12,430 bases of DNA. Origin: Zasmidium citrigriseum (Eukaryota; Ascomycota; Dothideomycetes; Mycosphaerellales; Mycosphaerellaceae). Each line of letters begins with the position of its first letter. The stretch's first letter is position 1. The notes below the pieces were generated by a model. That model had not been told where the DNA came from. It saw nothing but the letters and a program-made list of their open reading frames with translations, and searched no databases. Below are positions 1 through 8,716 of the stretch, in pieces. The stretch is taken from contig NHNW01000138.1 in assembly GCA_002786025.1 (NCBI GenBank), positions 1-12,430 of the forward strand, written 5' to 3'. The position numbers and the translations under genes were made by a program.

Positions 1-87
1 ACCCTAACCCTAACCCTAACCCTAACCCTAACCCTAACCCTAGCCCTAACCCTAACCCTAACCCTAAACCCTAAACCCTAACCCTAA
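1..87. repeat. Telomere repeat tract (CCCTAA)n, left chromosome end
   Basis: Tandem CCCTAA units with the C-rich strand reading 5' to 3' inward, as expected at a left chromosome end. One unit is CCCTAG (about 37-42), and the inner part (about 61-87) contains CCCTAAA variants with an extra A. The last clear unit ends at 87 and the sequence changes abruptly to RIP-mutated DNA. TTAGGG is the telomere repeat of most filamentous fungi and of vertebrates; the context favours a fungus. Confidence 0.97.
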
Positions 88-88
88 G

Positions 89-184
89 GTCGTCGATAAT
101 AGTAGCTAAAATATAGGGGCTTAAGTCGAGGTTAGTACTTCTAATTCCCTAATATATATTAATAAACTTCTAATATAAAACTAA
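89..184 (+). pseudogene. P0: 3' remnant of an ORF cut by the telomere
   Basis: From 89 a plus-strand frame reads about 30 codons with normal texture (GTC GTC GAT AAT AGT AGC ...) and only two internal TAA/TAG before a stop at 176-178 or 182-184. The stop falls at the edge of the first palindrome (178-207), the same arrangement as at the ends of the other genes in the array. The 5' part is missing because telomere repeat starts immediately upstream. I infer that this is the C-terminal end of a gene lost when the chromosome end was formed. The product is not recognisable; the piece is too short for a firm call. Confidence 0.35.
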
Positions 185-207
185 AACGTTAGCTAATAGT
201 TTAGTTT
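178..207. repeat. Palindromic element 1, at the 3' end of P0
   Basis: Thirty bases running from AAACTAAA to TTTAGTTT around a TAGCTA core, an imperfect palindrome. The first 22 bases recur exactly at 699-720 and 7935-7956. A second perfect inverted repeat, TATACT-ATT-AGTATA, follows at about 206-220. On the minus strand a GTAAGT lies just upstream (about 229-234). Confidence 0.75.
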
Positions 208-301
208 ATACTATTAGTATAATAGAACTTACCTTAAGTACCTTATAGAACTCGTTAAGTAGTTAGCTTACCTATCTCTATAGGAGAGGTAACTAACTAG
301 T
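208..301. other. Spacer between P0 and P1
   Basis: About 90 bases without a reading frame I trust. It holds a short inverted repeat (about 206-220), an ACTTAC motif at 229-234 of the kind seen beside several other palindromes, and the probable upstream region of P1. I see no TATA box that stands out from the general TA richness. Confidence 0.4.
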
Positions 302-700
302 ATAGAAGAGATTTAGGTAGCTAGCGGCCTATAGTACGATATTAGAGGCTCTAGATAGTCTAGTATATATAACCTAAATATAGTACTTCTAGAAGGGAGG
401 TATTAGTAGAGTATAGCCTTAGAATTAGGACTTCTCTTAAGCGATAAGAAGAGAGCGTTACTTCTCGACCTATTAGTCGTAAAGAGTAAAGTTAGGGAAA
501 GTATTAGTAATAATCTTAATATTCTAGTAGTTATTATCTAGTAGCTCTCTAACGGAGGGGTAATAGCGCTTTAGTTAGGTAAGAACTATAGATTAGTTAT
601 TACCTACTATAACTAGAGGAAGATTTAGTTATAGTTAGAGAATAGCGTAAAGTATAGTAGTCTTAAGTATAAGTAATATAATCTCGTCTCGTACTTTTAA
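302..700 (+). pseudogene. P1: degraded ORF, about 132 aa, function unknown
   Basis: A plus-strand frame from a presumed lost ATG (ATA at 302-304) to TAA at 698-700. The start codon is followed by GAA GAG, and the middle (about 420-530) reads a leucine-rich stretch with a Lys-Lys-Arg cluster and few nonsense codons. Roughly one codon in ten is TAA/TAG, read here as mutated Gln or Trp. The stop codon overlaps the next palindrome (699-720), where it converges with P2. The protein would have been small, mostly helical and slightly basic. I do not recognise the family. The start is uncertain because RIP has removed every ATG. Confidence 0.4.
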
Positions 701-720
701 ACTAAAACGTTAGCTAATAG
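699..720. repeat. Palindromic element 2, between convergent P1 and P2
   Basis: Identical over 22 bases to the left part of the elements at 178 and 7935 (AAACTAAAACG then TTAGCTAATAG), but the right arm has decayed to AACTAAG. It supplies the stop codon region of both P1 (plus, 698-700) and P2 (minus, 716-714), so one element serves two converging genes. Confidence 0.75.
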
Positions 721-2168
721 AACTAAGCCGGATTATTAAGTAGCGTTAAGTTAAAGTTTAAAGAAGAGCGAAGACGAGTTTAAATACTACTACGCTAGAA
801 CCGCTATAAAGTAGGCTAGTATTATAACGATAACTATATATAATAGAGTAGCGAACCGCTAGCTAATATTTTATTCTATATCCTTTTCGAGTATAATTAT
901 ATACGTAGTATAAAGTTATTATCTAATAAGTCTTACTAAGGGGTATTACTAACGCCCTATAATACTATAGACCCTCTACGCTATACTATTATTTAATATA
1001 GGAACTCTTACTAATAAGCGTTAAGACTTAGTCGAGACTCTAGTATTATATATCGATTATTACTCTAGTCGAGCTTTTCCTAGCTCGTTACGTAAGGTAC
1101 GAATACGCTCTCCTTATATAATAATTAGTCCTCTCTTATCTAGGTATACTATTCGTAGTATACGTCCTATAGAACGTTAATATTATAGTTAAAATAGGTA
1201 TTAGGTAGGATTTCTTAGTCTACTCTATAGTCTCTTAAGGTAGTAAGAGCGCGAATATAGTAGCGTAACTATCTAATAGTAGAGCTATCTATAGAGAGGT
1301 AGTAATTAAGGATAATTATATAGAGAGTCGCTAGCTATATATTAGCGGTAACGCTAGGCGAAGGGCTTATATCTATATCTTTAAATAACTTATCGACTAA
1401 TCCTATATAAGGTAGGAGATACTACTCTTTAACTATATAAAGGTATAGATAGCCCTAATAATCCTATAGTACCTATATACTAATCTCCGCCTAACTAGTA
1501 GAATATCTATAGCTAAGTAATATAGCCGTAAAAGTAACCTAAACGACTAGTATATATAATTACGCCCTAATATAATACTTTAATAATATAGGAGTATAAG
1601 ACTAGACTATACGTAGTAAAAGCTAGGCCGTCTTAGCGAGTTCGAATATCTACTTTACGCTAAACGACTCGAAACTAAACGTAGTAGTACCTCGTTTAGT
1701 AAAGACGTAGAGTATAGTCTAAAGAGATAAATCTAGCTATCGAATAGCCTCTTCGGCCTAACTACTTACTAAGAATAGAATATCTACTTTAGTAAGCGGT
1801 TAAATATAGATTAGATTAGAACCCTATATATAATTCCTCCCTATATATAACCCCTAGTATACGTCCTATATAGCGAGGCTATATTTATTTTATAAGGGAG
1901 TATTAAGAGTAAAAGTAAGGTCTCCTATAGCGACTTTATAGTATAAGAGCCTAGTAGTATCGATAGGCTTTATAGGCGGTCGATAGTCTATATAGGCTAG
2001 AGGAGGCTATATACGCTAGCGAGTAGCGAGGTATCTAAGATACGCTAGGAGATAGTAGATTAGTAGGATATTTACTACTATTTAATTACCTTCTAGTATT
2101 ACTTCTATCGCGAGTTTAATAGTAATATCGATATTAACGACGATAGTATTAGTAATTAAGTACTCTAT
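714..2168 (-). pseudogene. P2: degraded ORF, about 484 aa, function unknown
   Basis: A minus-strand frame runs unbroken in phase from ATA at 2168 (lost ATG, followed by GAG TAC) to a stop at 716-714 inside the palindrome. Texture is convincing in many places, for example 1861-1980, and in the last 500 bases, where Asp, Glu, Lys and Asn codons alternate with Tyr and Leu. About one codon in ten is TAA/TAG, implying a Gln/Trp-rich protein. Residues about 30-46 are hydrophobic and could be a membrane segment near the N terminus. Tyr, Leu and Gln are prominent throughout. It starts divergently from P3 with about 70 bp between. No domain is recognised, and I saw no catalytic motif. Confidence in the frame is moderate; in the exact start, low. 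Confidence 0.5.
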
Positions 2169-2237
2169 CTACCTATATTATATATAGTCGTTTAATAATA
2201 CTAGAATATATATATATAGCTAGTAATATAGGGGCGT
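2169..2237. promoter_or_regulatory. Compact divergent spacer of P2 and P3
   Basis: Only about 69 bases separate the inferred starts of two diverging ORFs, so this must hold both promoters if the starts are right. It contains a long alternating TA run (about 2206-2218) on which a TATA-binding site could sit, but RIP creates such runs, so this is weak evidence. Confidence 0.25.
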
Positions 2238-2549
2238 ATAGATAGTAAGACAAACTAAACGATTACGCGTAAAATATACTCTAGAGTCTTATACTATAAG
2301 TTAGTCGGAGTAGAGTATTATAGGTACGAAGTTATAGTAATACCTAATAGAACTAAAGTCTTCCGCTATAGAAATAGGTATATACTTATATAATAGTATA
2401 GCCTCTAGAATATTATATTAGAGCTCCGCTAGAAGATAGTAAAATATAGTCGAAGATACTTTGGTTATAGTAGAATAGATATTAGAGACGTAGTATAATA
2501 GTAAGACGATTTAGAGGAAAAGATATTAGAGTATAAAGCGAGGACTTAA
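2238..2549 (+). pseudogene. P3: degraded ORF, about 103 aa, basic
   Basis: Plus-strand frame from ATA at 2238-2240 (then GAT AGT AAG) to TAA at 2547-2549. Nonsense codons are few until about 2390. The product would be basic, with many Arg and Lys, an aromatic Tyr-Phe-Gly-Tyr stretch near residue 75, and an acidic-then-helical C terminus (Asp-Asp-Leu-Glu-Glu near residue 92). Two of the eight surviving CpA/TpG sites lie here: an ACA Thr codon at 2250-2252 and the TTT-GGT junction at 2462-2463. If the TAA at 2547 is really a Gln codon, the frame would extend to 2636 and overlap P4. Family not recognised; a small DNA- or RNA-binding protein would fit the charge, but that is speculation. Confidence 0.45.
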
Positions 2550-2565
2550 AGGAGAAGATACTAGA

Positions 2566-3225
2566 ATATAAGACGAAGATTTTAAGGAGGAAATCTAAGT
2601 AAAGTAGGGTTATATAAGTCGAAACTAGGATTATAATATATAGGGTTTACCCTATAATAAAGTTAGCTCGACTAATAAGGTAATAAACTAGGATAAGGAT
2701 TAGTTTAAATATCTAATTAATTTAAAACTAGGGTTTTTCTAACTATACTATTTTACTACTATTCTAGGGCGGTAGGTAGCCTATAGGTATAAGAGAAATC
2801 GCTAGGGTATCTTACTAAGTCTTATCGCTTTCTCTTATAATAGTAATAAATTATAAAAGTAAGGAAAGTATAACTATATAACTAAGACCTAGCTACTATT
2901 ACTCTACTATATTAAGCTAGGCGGCGGTAGTATCTACTACTATAATAGTACTCTCGATAAGCTACTAGATAATACTTATAACGCTAGTCTACTTAGAAGA
3001 CTACTACTATATAGTATAGAGGTTTATAGTAATACTAGCTTTCTTAAGGTCCTTATAAATATCCTATAGGGAGAGGCTAAAAAGGTTCTAACTAACTTAC
3101 TATATAATAGGAATAGTTATCTTATAGTTACTAAGTATAGATAATATAGTATCGTTTAAGACGGTAGTAGACTACGCTACTATTAACTTCGTTAGTATAT
3201 ATTATAGGAATAAATAGAAAACTAA
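2566..3225 (+). pseudogene. P4: degraded ORF, about 219 aa, function unknown
   Basis: Plus-strand frame from ATA at 2566 (followed by a codon for mutated Gln, then GAC GAA GAT) to TAA at 3223-3225; an in-frame TAA at 3142-3144 is an alternative end. The first 15 residues are strongly acidic, followed by an Asn/Lys-rich part; a basic patch (Tyr-Lys-Arg-Asn-Arg) lies near residue 80 and a Gly-Gly-Gly turn near residue 120. From about 2930 to 3130 only one TAA/TAG occurs in frame, which is the best evidence that this is coding. P4 begins 16 bp after the P3 stop on the same strand, so the two probably formed a pair. It ends facing P5. Family not recognised. Confidence 0.5.
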
Positions 3226-3268
3226 TCTCGAAACTAAACTAAATTATAAGCCTTTAATTCGTTTTAAT
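3226..3268. repeat. Degenerate hairpin between convergent P4 and P5
   Basis: The 43 bases between two converging stop codons contain CGAAACTAAACTAAATT on the left and AATTCGTTTTAATTT on the right, an imperfect inverted repeat with the same AAACTAAA-type arm as the other elements. It is the most decayed member I would include. Confidence 0.45.
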
Positions 3269-3970
3269 TTAGGTAGGGTATACCTTACTATCCTCTAGTA
3301 GAGTACTATTACTATTAATAGGAGTACTATCCTTCTACTTTAGTAGAGTACGGGAGCGCGTAGTAGTCTCTAGGATACTACTAAGAGAGCTAGTCTCGAA
3401 GTTATAGCGACTATAGGGAGTAACGCTACTACGCTATAGAGAGTAACTATAGAAGGACTCTAACTTAGGGGTAGGTTCTTTAGTTAGCTACTACTCGCTA
3501 TCCTCGAAGGCCTTAGGAAAGAGACTATCTTCGTAGGATTTAGGTATCTCCTTCTTAGTAACGATAGTAGTAGGAGCATTATTATAAGTCTCTATTAGCT
3601 TTAAGGTAATAACTAGATAGCTAGACTATATAGTAGCGCTAGTAGAAGTAATATTAGTATTATCGACGCCTACTATATCGACGTTACTATTAGTAGTAAA
3701 GGAAGTACTATTAGTTTTAGGAGTATACTTAGTAGGTATAGTAGTAGATTCCTTAGTACCTTTTATAAGGATATTAACCTAGGTTAGTAGAGGAGCTAGT
3801 AGAAAGAGCTTATCGTTAGTAGGAATATAGTATAAGTAGTATTTCTCGAGGCTAGGAATATACTTAGTCTTATACTTATAGAGCTTAATAGCGCCTATAA
3901 TATATATAGAGAGTTCCTTAACCTATTTCGTAGCCTAGCGAAGAATATCTATAATAAAGTTAGTAAATAT
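3269..3970 (-). pseudogene. P5: degraded ORF, about 233 aa, Ser/Thr/Asn-rich
   Basis: Minus-strand frame from ATA at 3970 (then TTT ACT AAC TTT) to TAA at 3271-3269. Only about 8 of 233 codons are TAA/TAG, one of the lowest rates in the window, so the coding call is strong. The N-terminal third is rich in Lys and Tyr; residues about 70-125 are a Thr/Ser/Asn-rich low-complexity stretch, and the C terminus is Ser/Thr-rich with scattered charges, as in a disordered tail. A surviving CpA at 3577-3578 lies at an AAT-GCT codon junction. It is the last gene of the minus-strand block. Forty-nine bases and a palindrome separate it from P6. Family not recognised. Confidence 0.6.
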
Positions 3971-3984
3971 AAAGGATAAATATT

Positions 3985-4014
3985 AAACTAAAATACTAGC
4001 TAATATTTTAGTTT
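3985..4014. repeat. Palindromic element between P6 and P5
   Basis: Thirty bases, AAACTAAAATACTAG followed by CTAATATTTTAGTTT, palindromic except for one mismatched pair. It begins 6 bp after the P6 stop. On the minus strand GTAAGT (4030-4025) precedes it and TTTTAG closes it. Confidence 0.8.
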
Positions 4015-4019
4015 AATTA

Positions 4020-5045
4020 TTAAGACTTACCTCCTACTTCGATACTATATATACGATACTCGATCTACTCTACTATCTTCTCGGCTATTATAATATAGAT
4101 CTTTACCCTATCTCTCTAGCTAAGTAGAGGTAAATTAGGAAGGTTAATACTATATATATAGCTAGTCTTAGCCTTAACTTTAGGTAGAGTAGAGCTAGAT
4201 TAGTAAGTAAGATACTAGGTAGTAGTCTCGTAGGCGATATCTTTACTATATATAAGATAAAAGAGGGTCTCCTTAGGGATAAGGTTCTTCTTAAAGCTAT
4301 TAGAGTTACTCTAAGTACTACTATAGGTCGAGCGAATTCCGAATATATTATATACTATAGCGTTAAAGAAAAGGCTATAGACGTTCTCCTATATAAGGCT
4401 AAAAGGAGTAGAGCTATCCTTATTACGAGAGGCCTACTCTTCGAATCTCTACTATTTATCTTTAGTATAGTAGTCGAGGGCGTTAGCTATTAACTCTAGG
4501 TTAATAGTAGTCTATCTAGTAATAAGGGTATAATAGCGATCTATATAGATATATTAGAGGATTTAGTTATAAGTCTCGTTAATAGTAAGGTTATAGATAA
4601 TCTACTCCTTAATCTAGCTAACGTAGCTTATATAACCTATAATTTAGATCTTAGTAGTCGCGAAGATAGGATTAGTAATAATCTAGATATAACTACCCTT
4701 CTAGAGATTTATAGACTCTTAAACGGAGACGACTAATAAGAGGATAACCTAGACTTTAGGGTTCTCGTTAAAGTCTAGTTTAGCCTAGACGCGATCGCTA
4801 TTACGCTTACTAGTACGAATAGCGATAGTATTAATCTAGAGGATATTAAGTAAGACCTCGAGCTATATAAGGATAGGTAGCTTAGTAGCCTAGATAGCGA
4901 CCTTCTTACTATATATAATAATATATACTAGAAGAAGATAGTAGATTACGCGAGCCTTTACTAAAGTAGTAGTAAGGTAGATAGCTATAAGTATACGCTC
5001 GGTTAGTATAGAACCTTCGATATTAAACTTAGTATAGTTATATAT
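4020..5045 (-). pseudogene. P6: degraded ORF, about 341 aa, function unknown
   Basis: Minus-strand frame from ATA at 5045 (then TAT AAC TAT ACT AAG) to TAA at 4022-4020. About 23 of 341 codons are TAA/TAG. Residues about 33-46 are a run of Ile, Tyr, Leu and Val after a short charged N terminus and could be a membrane helix. The middle is rich in Gln/Asn and Tyr, and residues about 235-300 alternate Asn/Ser turns with Phe-Tyr-Leu, like a globular protein. The frame stays open upstream as far as the palindrome without an ATA, so the start could lie at another lost codon. It lies between two palindromes in the six-gene minus-strand block. Family not recognised. Confidence 0.55.
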
Positions 5046-5117
5046 CTACTAGAAGATATTAAGCTTAGCTAATACCCTATATAATAAGATTAGTAAAATA
5101 TTTAATCTATAATAACG

Positions 5118-5145
5118 AACTAAAATATTAGCTAATATTTTAGTT
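5118..5145. repeat. Perfect 28-bp palindrome between P7 and P6
   Basis: AACTAAAATATTAG joined directly to its exact reverse complement, with no loop: the best-preserved member of the palindrome family. It starts 11 bp after the P7 stop. On the minus strand a GTAAGT lies at 5159-5154, overlapping that stop. Confidence 0.9.
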
Positions 5146-5155
5146 TACTTATAAC

Positions 5156-6487
5156 TTACTTAGCGTATATAGCCTTTACGTAGAACTCGATATAGTAGAT
5201 AGTAAGAAGGTCTAGGCGAGGGTAAAAGATTATAAGGATCTAGCGACGATACTTAAGGGTACTAGCTATACTATCTTTATCTTTGTCGTTAAGTATAGTA
5301 GCCTTACCTATAGTACGATTAGTAGTCTTAGCGATAATCTTCTCGACTTTATAGTAGAGGCTATACTACTATAGACCTATACGGAGCTTAATAGTCTTAA
5401 AGCGGTAGGCTAGGATCTCTAAACTAAGGATAATCTCCTAGCTAGTAGCCTTTATAATATTACCCTTTACTCGATAAAGGATAGTAAGAAAGTAGATAAG
5501 GGGGAGGAGATTATAGCTAATATTAACGTTATTAGTACGCTCTTCGTTATTATAGATCTTCCGAAAGCTCTCTAGGTTTAGTATCTCTAAGTAACTATAA
5601 CGCTCGGAGTCGGATTTAATAGTAAAGACGTTACTATTATACTTCGTCTTTAAGGCGGCGTAGAGGTTTAAGTAAGCCGCCCGATTATTAACGGATATAT
5701 TAATACTATCTAGCTCCTTAAGATTCTTAAAGATAAAGCGAAGGATACTATAGATATCGTAAATAGACCGCTTCGTAGAAGTCGTAGTAATAAGGACGAT
5801 ACTAGCGATAAGTAGATAAAGATATATACTCTACTTACTAGTAGGCGACTTAACGCGATAGGCCTCGTTAACGAAAAGTATAGCGAAGGAGTTAGCGGGA
5901 ATAGTTAGACGGCATTTAGCGATAATTCTATCTACTACGCGGTCGTCTATAGTAAAGTTAGTAGGCTTATCTTTAATAAAGTCGGCCCTCTCTCTAGAAT
6001 TATTACTATCTCCCTCGTCTTTATTATCGTTAACTAGGGCCTTATACTTTCTACGGGCTTTCTTAAAGGGCTTAGGGGATACGTTAGTACTATCTCTAAT
6101 ATTAGTATCGAGGATCTCCTCTATAATATAATAATATAGGCCCTAGTAGAAAGTAAGGATAAGGGTCTAACTAGTTTAACGATTACTAGTAGGTAGGTCG
6201 TTAAGGAAAGCGATAAGGCCTAAGTCGTTATCGCTAGGGATCTTAAGGCCCTTAAAATACTATCTATCTTTAACGCCGCTAATACTATAGAAAGTCTTAA
6301 GGATAATATTATAGGTAATATCGTTAGTACTAAAGAACTTCGCGTAGTCTCGAGTCTATATAGTAAGAGTAGAGGGCGGGACGTAGATAATAGAGGGCTT
6401 ATAGATAGATATTAGTAGAAGCGTATCGATCTTAGTAGTATATTCGTTAGCTTAAAGATACGGAGGCTTAGTATCTATTATATCTAT
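5156..6487 (-). pseudogene. P7: degraded ORF, about 443 aa, function unknown
   Basis: The clearest reading frame in the window. From ATA at 6487 (then GAT ATA ATA GAT ACT AAG) to TAA at 5158-5156 only about 12 of 443 codons are TAA/TAG, and stretches of over 100 codons have one or none. Residues about 140-185 form a highly charged region (Lys-Lys-Ala-Arg-Arg-Lys, then Asp/Glu/Asn/Ser), probably exposed. A hydrophobic stretch lies near residues 230-245. The rest is rich in Tyr, Ile, Leu, Asn and Lys. A TGC Cys codon survives near residue 192 (TpG complement of the CpA at 5913), and another surviving site at 5284 lies at a GAC-AAA junction. Alternative starts are ATA at 6520 and 6478. I recognise no family; the length and composition would suit a structural or enzymatic protein equally. 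Confidence 0.65.
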
Positions 6488-6520
6488 AGAAAGAATAATT
6501 AGCTAAAGTTTACGAAATAT

Positions 6521-6576
6521 AAACTAAAATAAGGGCTAATAGTTCGTTTATAAACTATTAGTTAATAGTTTAGTTT
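6521..6576. repeat. Double-arm hairpin between P8 and P7
   Basis: Fifty-six bases built from two related half-elements: a left arm AAACTAAAATAAGGGCTAAT and a right arm ending AGTTAATAGTTTAGTTT, inverted with respect to each other. The left arm keeps GGGC at the centre, pointing to an originally G/C-containing core. The P8 stop (6564-6562) lies inside the right arm. Confidence 0.75.
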
Positions 6577-7905
6577 AAAAAACTTATAGAAAAGAACTTT
6601 AGCGAGGCTATTATTACGCTAAGTATTAGAGTCGGGCTTAGCTATTAGCTCGACTACCTCTTTTATCTTAACTAAGAGTTCGTTATACTATTACTAAACT
6701 ACTACTCGGTCTACCTCGATCTAGTTAGTATACGCGATTATAAGTAGAAAGGATTAGACCGTCTTATCGATACCTATATTATTAGCGAGGATATAAGCCT
6801 TAATATTAGACTCTAATATCTTCTTTATCTAAAGGGTTTCTAATAGTTACTATAGTAGGAGGCTAAGACTAGAGAAGGTAATTTAGAAGTTCTACTTAGT
6901 AATAGGGTTAGGTTTAGAAAAGCTAGTTATAATAGTATAACCGAGTTCCTTAATAGCCTCTTCGAACGAAGGAGTAGGAGTACTATATAAATTAAGCGAG
7001 AAATAGAGGGCGAGGAAGCGATCCTAGTAGTTCTCGTCGAATATTATTAGCTCCGTATAGAACTACTCGTTATTTTCTTACGCCGCCTTCGATATTAGGT
7101 TATAGAGCTTAGTATTAATAGCGACGTACTTCTCTATCTACTTCTTAGCGTCGTCGGGGTTAACGATAGCGTCGAAGAAGTTATAGTTCTAGTAGTTAGC
7201 GTTAGAGTAGAGGATCTCGCTACCTTTAAATACTACTTCGAGGATACGTTACTAGGTCTCTATATTAAGTATATCGATATCGTCGCTTAGCGTAGGAGTC
7301 TTACCCTTATTAACGAACTTATTAATAGCCTTCGCTTACTAGAGGGGTTCTAAAGTAGTACCCTTTATTAATTCGATACTAGTCTTACCTATAGTCTCGC
7401 CTTTCGATAAGATACTCTTCTATACCTAGGCTTAATACTTCTCCTATTCTTATATTATAGTATTATTATCCTTAGGGGTAAAGATTAGGAGCTATAGTAA
7501 CTTATCGTATAGACCGCGGCCGCTTCTAGTAGTATATTAGACTTTAGTACGTATAAGTACCTAGAGTATAATACTATAGTAGATATCTTTACTATACTAC
7601 TTTAAGTTATTCTCGAAGAAGACTTTATCGCGCTTATTATCGACTAGACTAGTAAAGATCTTAAGGGTAGGATCGAACGCCTATCTAGTAGCGTTCTAAA
7701 GTATAGTAGCTCGTACGAATTATAAGATATAGAGGTATATATAGGTCGGCTTATTATTAGGAAACCTCTAGCTATTAGGAATACCTATACTAGTAATATC
7801 GTCGCTAGTAATAGTACCGTCCGAAAGGTCGTATAGTAAGGGGCTAGCCTTAAGGCTAAGCTAGTTAGAGGTAATAGTAAGGCTACTATATCTCGACTAG
7901 CTTAT
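6562..7905 (-). pseudogene. P8: degraded ORF, about 447 aa, function unknown
   Basis: Minus-strand frame from ATA at 7905 (then AGC, a mutated Gln codon, TCG AGA TAT) to TAA at 6564-6562; start and stop are in phase. About 38 of 447 codons are TAA/TAG, so Gln was common. The N-terminal 50 residues are Ser/Thr/Asn-rich; the middle carries many Lys, Glu and Asn; the C-terminal 60 residues look like charged helices (Val-Val-Glu-Leu, Lys-Glu). A Gly-Lys-Thr near 7381-7398 resembles a P-loop but the spacing is one short, so I do not call an ATPase. Separated from P9 by a 63-bp hairpin and from P7 by a 56-bp hairpin. Family not recognised. Confidence 0.55.
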
Positions 7906-7934
7906 AGTTAGCTTAATAGTTAGATATTTATTTT

Positions 7935-7997
7935 AAACTAAAACGTTAGCTAATAGTTCGTTCGTACTTACCGAACTACGGGCCGATATTTTAGTTT
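7935..7997. repeat. Large hairpin between P9 and P8
   Basis: Sixty-three bases: left arm 7935-7958 (AAACTAAAACG...TAATAGTT) and right arm 7974-7997 (AACTACGGGCCGATATTTTAGTTT, here only described by its ends AACTACGGG and TTTTAGTTT) in inverted orientation around a 15-base loop. The right arm keeps GGGCC at its centre. The likely P9 stop (8003-8001) is 3 bp outside the right arm. A GTAAGT on the minus strand lies in the loop. Confidence 0.8.
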
Positions 7998-8000
7998 ATT

Positions 8001-8561
8001 TTAATATTTTAAACGTACTACGTAAAGGTTAATTAGAGTATTAACCTTAGTTTAGAGGATATACTAAATCTCTCCTACTTAAAAGAGGTTCTTTAGGTTT
8101 ACGTAGCTAGCCTTATATTCTAGCGGGCTACTACTAAGAGGGTATTAGGCGATATAGATACTATAGCTCTCGAATATTAGGATTAGCTTCTTCTCTAGGC
8201 GCTATTAGGCCTCTATCTACTATCGGTTCTCGATTAACTTTAGTTCCTTAGCCTTATAGGCTTCTAGGACGCTTCTACTAACGCTCTCTCTAGTCTTCGT
8301 AGCCTTTTCTTAAGGTATCTTTATTTACTATAGTCTCTTAGCGGATTTAAACTTATCGTTTACGCTACTACTTATATCCTTACGCTTATTCTTACTAGTA
8401 GAAGTAGGGGCTACGAGTCCCGTTTAGCGTAGGGTACTAAGAAGACTCGTAAGTACTAGGGTTAAGGATAACTAGTCTACTAAAGAGAGCGAGGTAGGCT
8501 ATAGTATCTACTTTCGAGAGGCGCTAAGAGTAGACTCGAAATTCTTATTAGAGTCTATTAT
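8001..8561 (-). pseudogene. P9: degraded ORF, about 186 aa, Lys-rich
   Basis: Minus-strand frame from ATA ATA at 8561/8558 (then GAC TCT AAT AAG AAT TTC GAG) to TAA at 8003-8001; a second in-frame TAA lies at 7970-7968 within the hairpin. About 15 of 186 codons are TAA/TAG. The N-terminal 60 residues are Ser/Thr/Leu-rich, then come Lys/Arg clusters (Lys-Asn-Lys-Arg-Lys near residue 60) and a charged Lys-Ala-Lys-Glu-Leu-Lys-Leu stretch near residue 105 that could form a coiled coil. It lies downstream of P10 with about 150 bp between, the widest gap in the block. Family not recognised; the basic patch could be a nuclear localisation or nucleic-acid-binding segment, which is only a guess. Confidence 0.55.
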
Positions 8562-8692
8562 ACTATCGATATAAGTAGTTAGGTATAAATATAGTTAGGT
8601 AGTAGAAGGCGGTTATTATAGCTATTGGTTAGGGGTAATCGGTATCGATATCGCTTATTAATATAGTATAAAATACTACTAAGTTAAAATTA
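8562..8692 (-). promoter_or_regulatory. Spacer upstream of P9 with a CCAAT-like site
   Basis: About 130 bases upstream of P9. It holds one of the few surviving TpG sites: TATTGGTTAG at 8622-8631, which on the minus strand reads CTAACCAATA, a CCAAT-box-like sequence about 65 bp before the P9 start. CCAAT boxes are bound by the HAP/NF-Y complex in fungi. GGTATCGATATCG at 8641-8653 is a short near-palindrome. Because RIP has edited all CpA, the survival of this motif may be chance or back mutation. Confidence 0.3.
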
Positions 8693-8716
8693 AAACTAAT
8701 TATTAGCTAATAGTTT
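8693..8716. repeat. Palindromic element at the 3' end of P10
   Basis: AAACTAATTATTAG followed by CTAATAGTTT: the TTAGCTAA core is intact, the outer arms have several mismatches. The P10 stop (8717-8715) overlaps its edge, as at P1. Confidence 0.7.

Noticed and set aside
856..880. TAGCTAATATTTTA as a further palindrome copy
   Set aside because: Only half an arm matches, it lies inside P2, and such strings are common in DNA that RIP has reduced to TA-rich words.
720..1140. A plus-strand ORF downstream of P1
   Set aside because: It has fairly few nonsense codons for 400 bases but degrades after that, whereas the minus-strand P2 frame runs in phase through the whole region to a stop at the palindrome.
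7381..7398. P-loop (Walker A) motif in P8
   Set aside because: The frame reads Gly-Glu-Thr-x-Gly-Lys-Thr, with three residues between Gly and Gly-Lys-Thr where the motif needs four.
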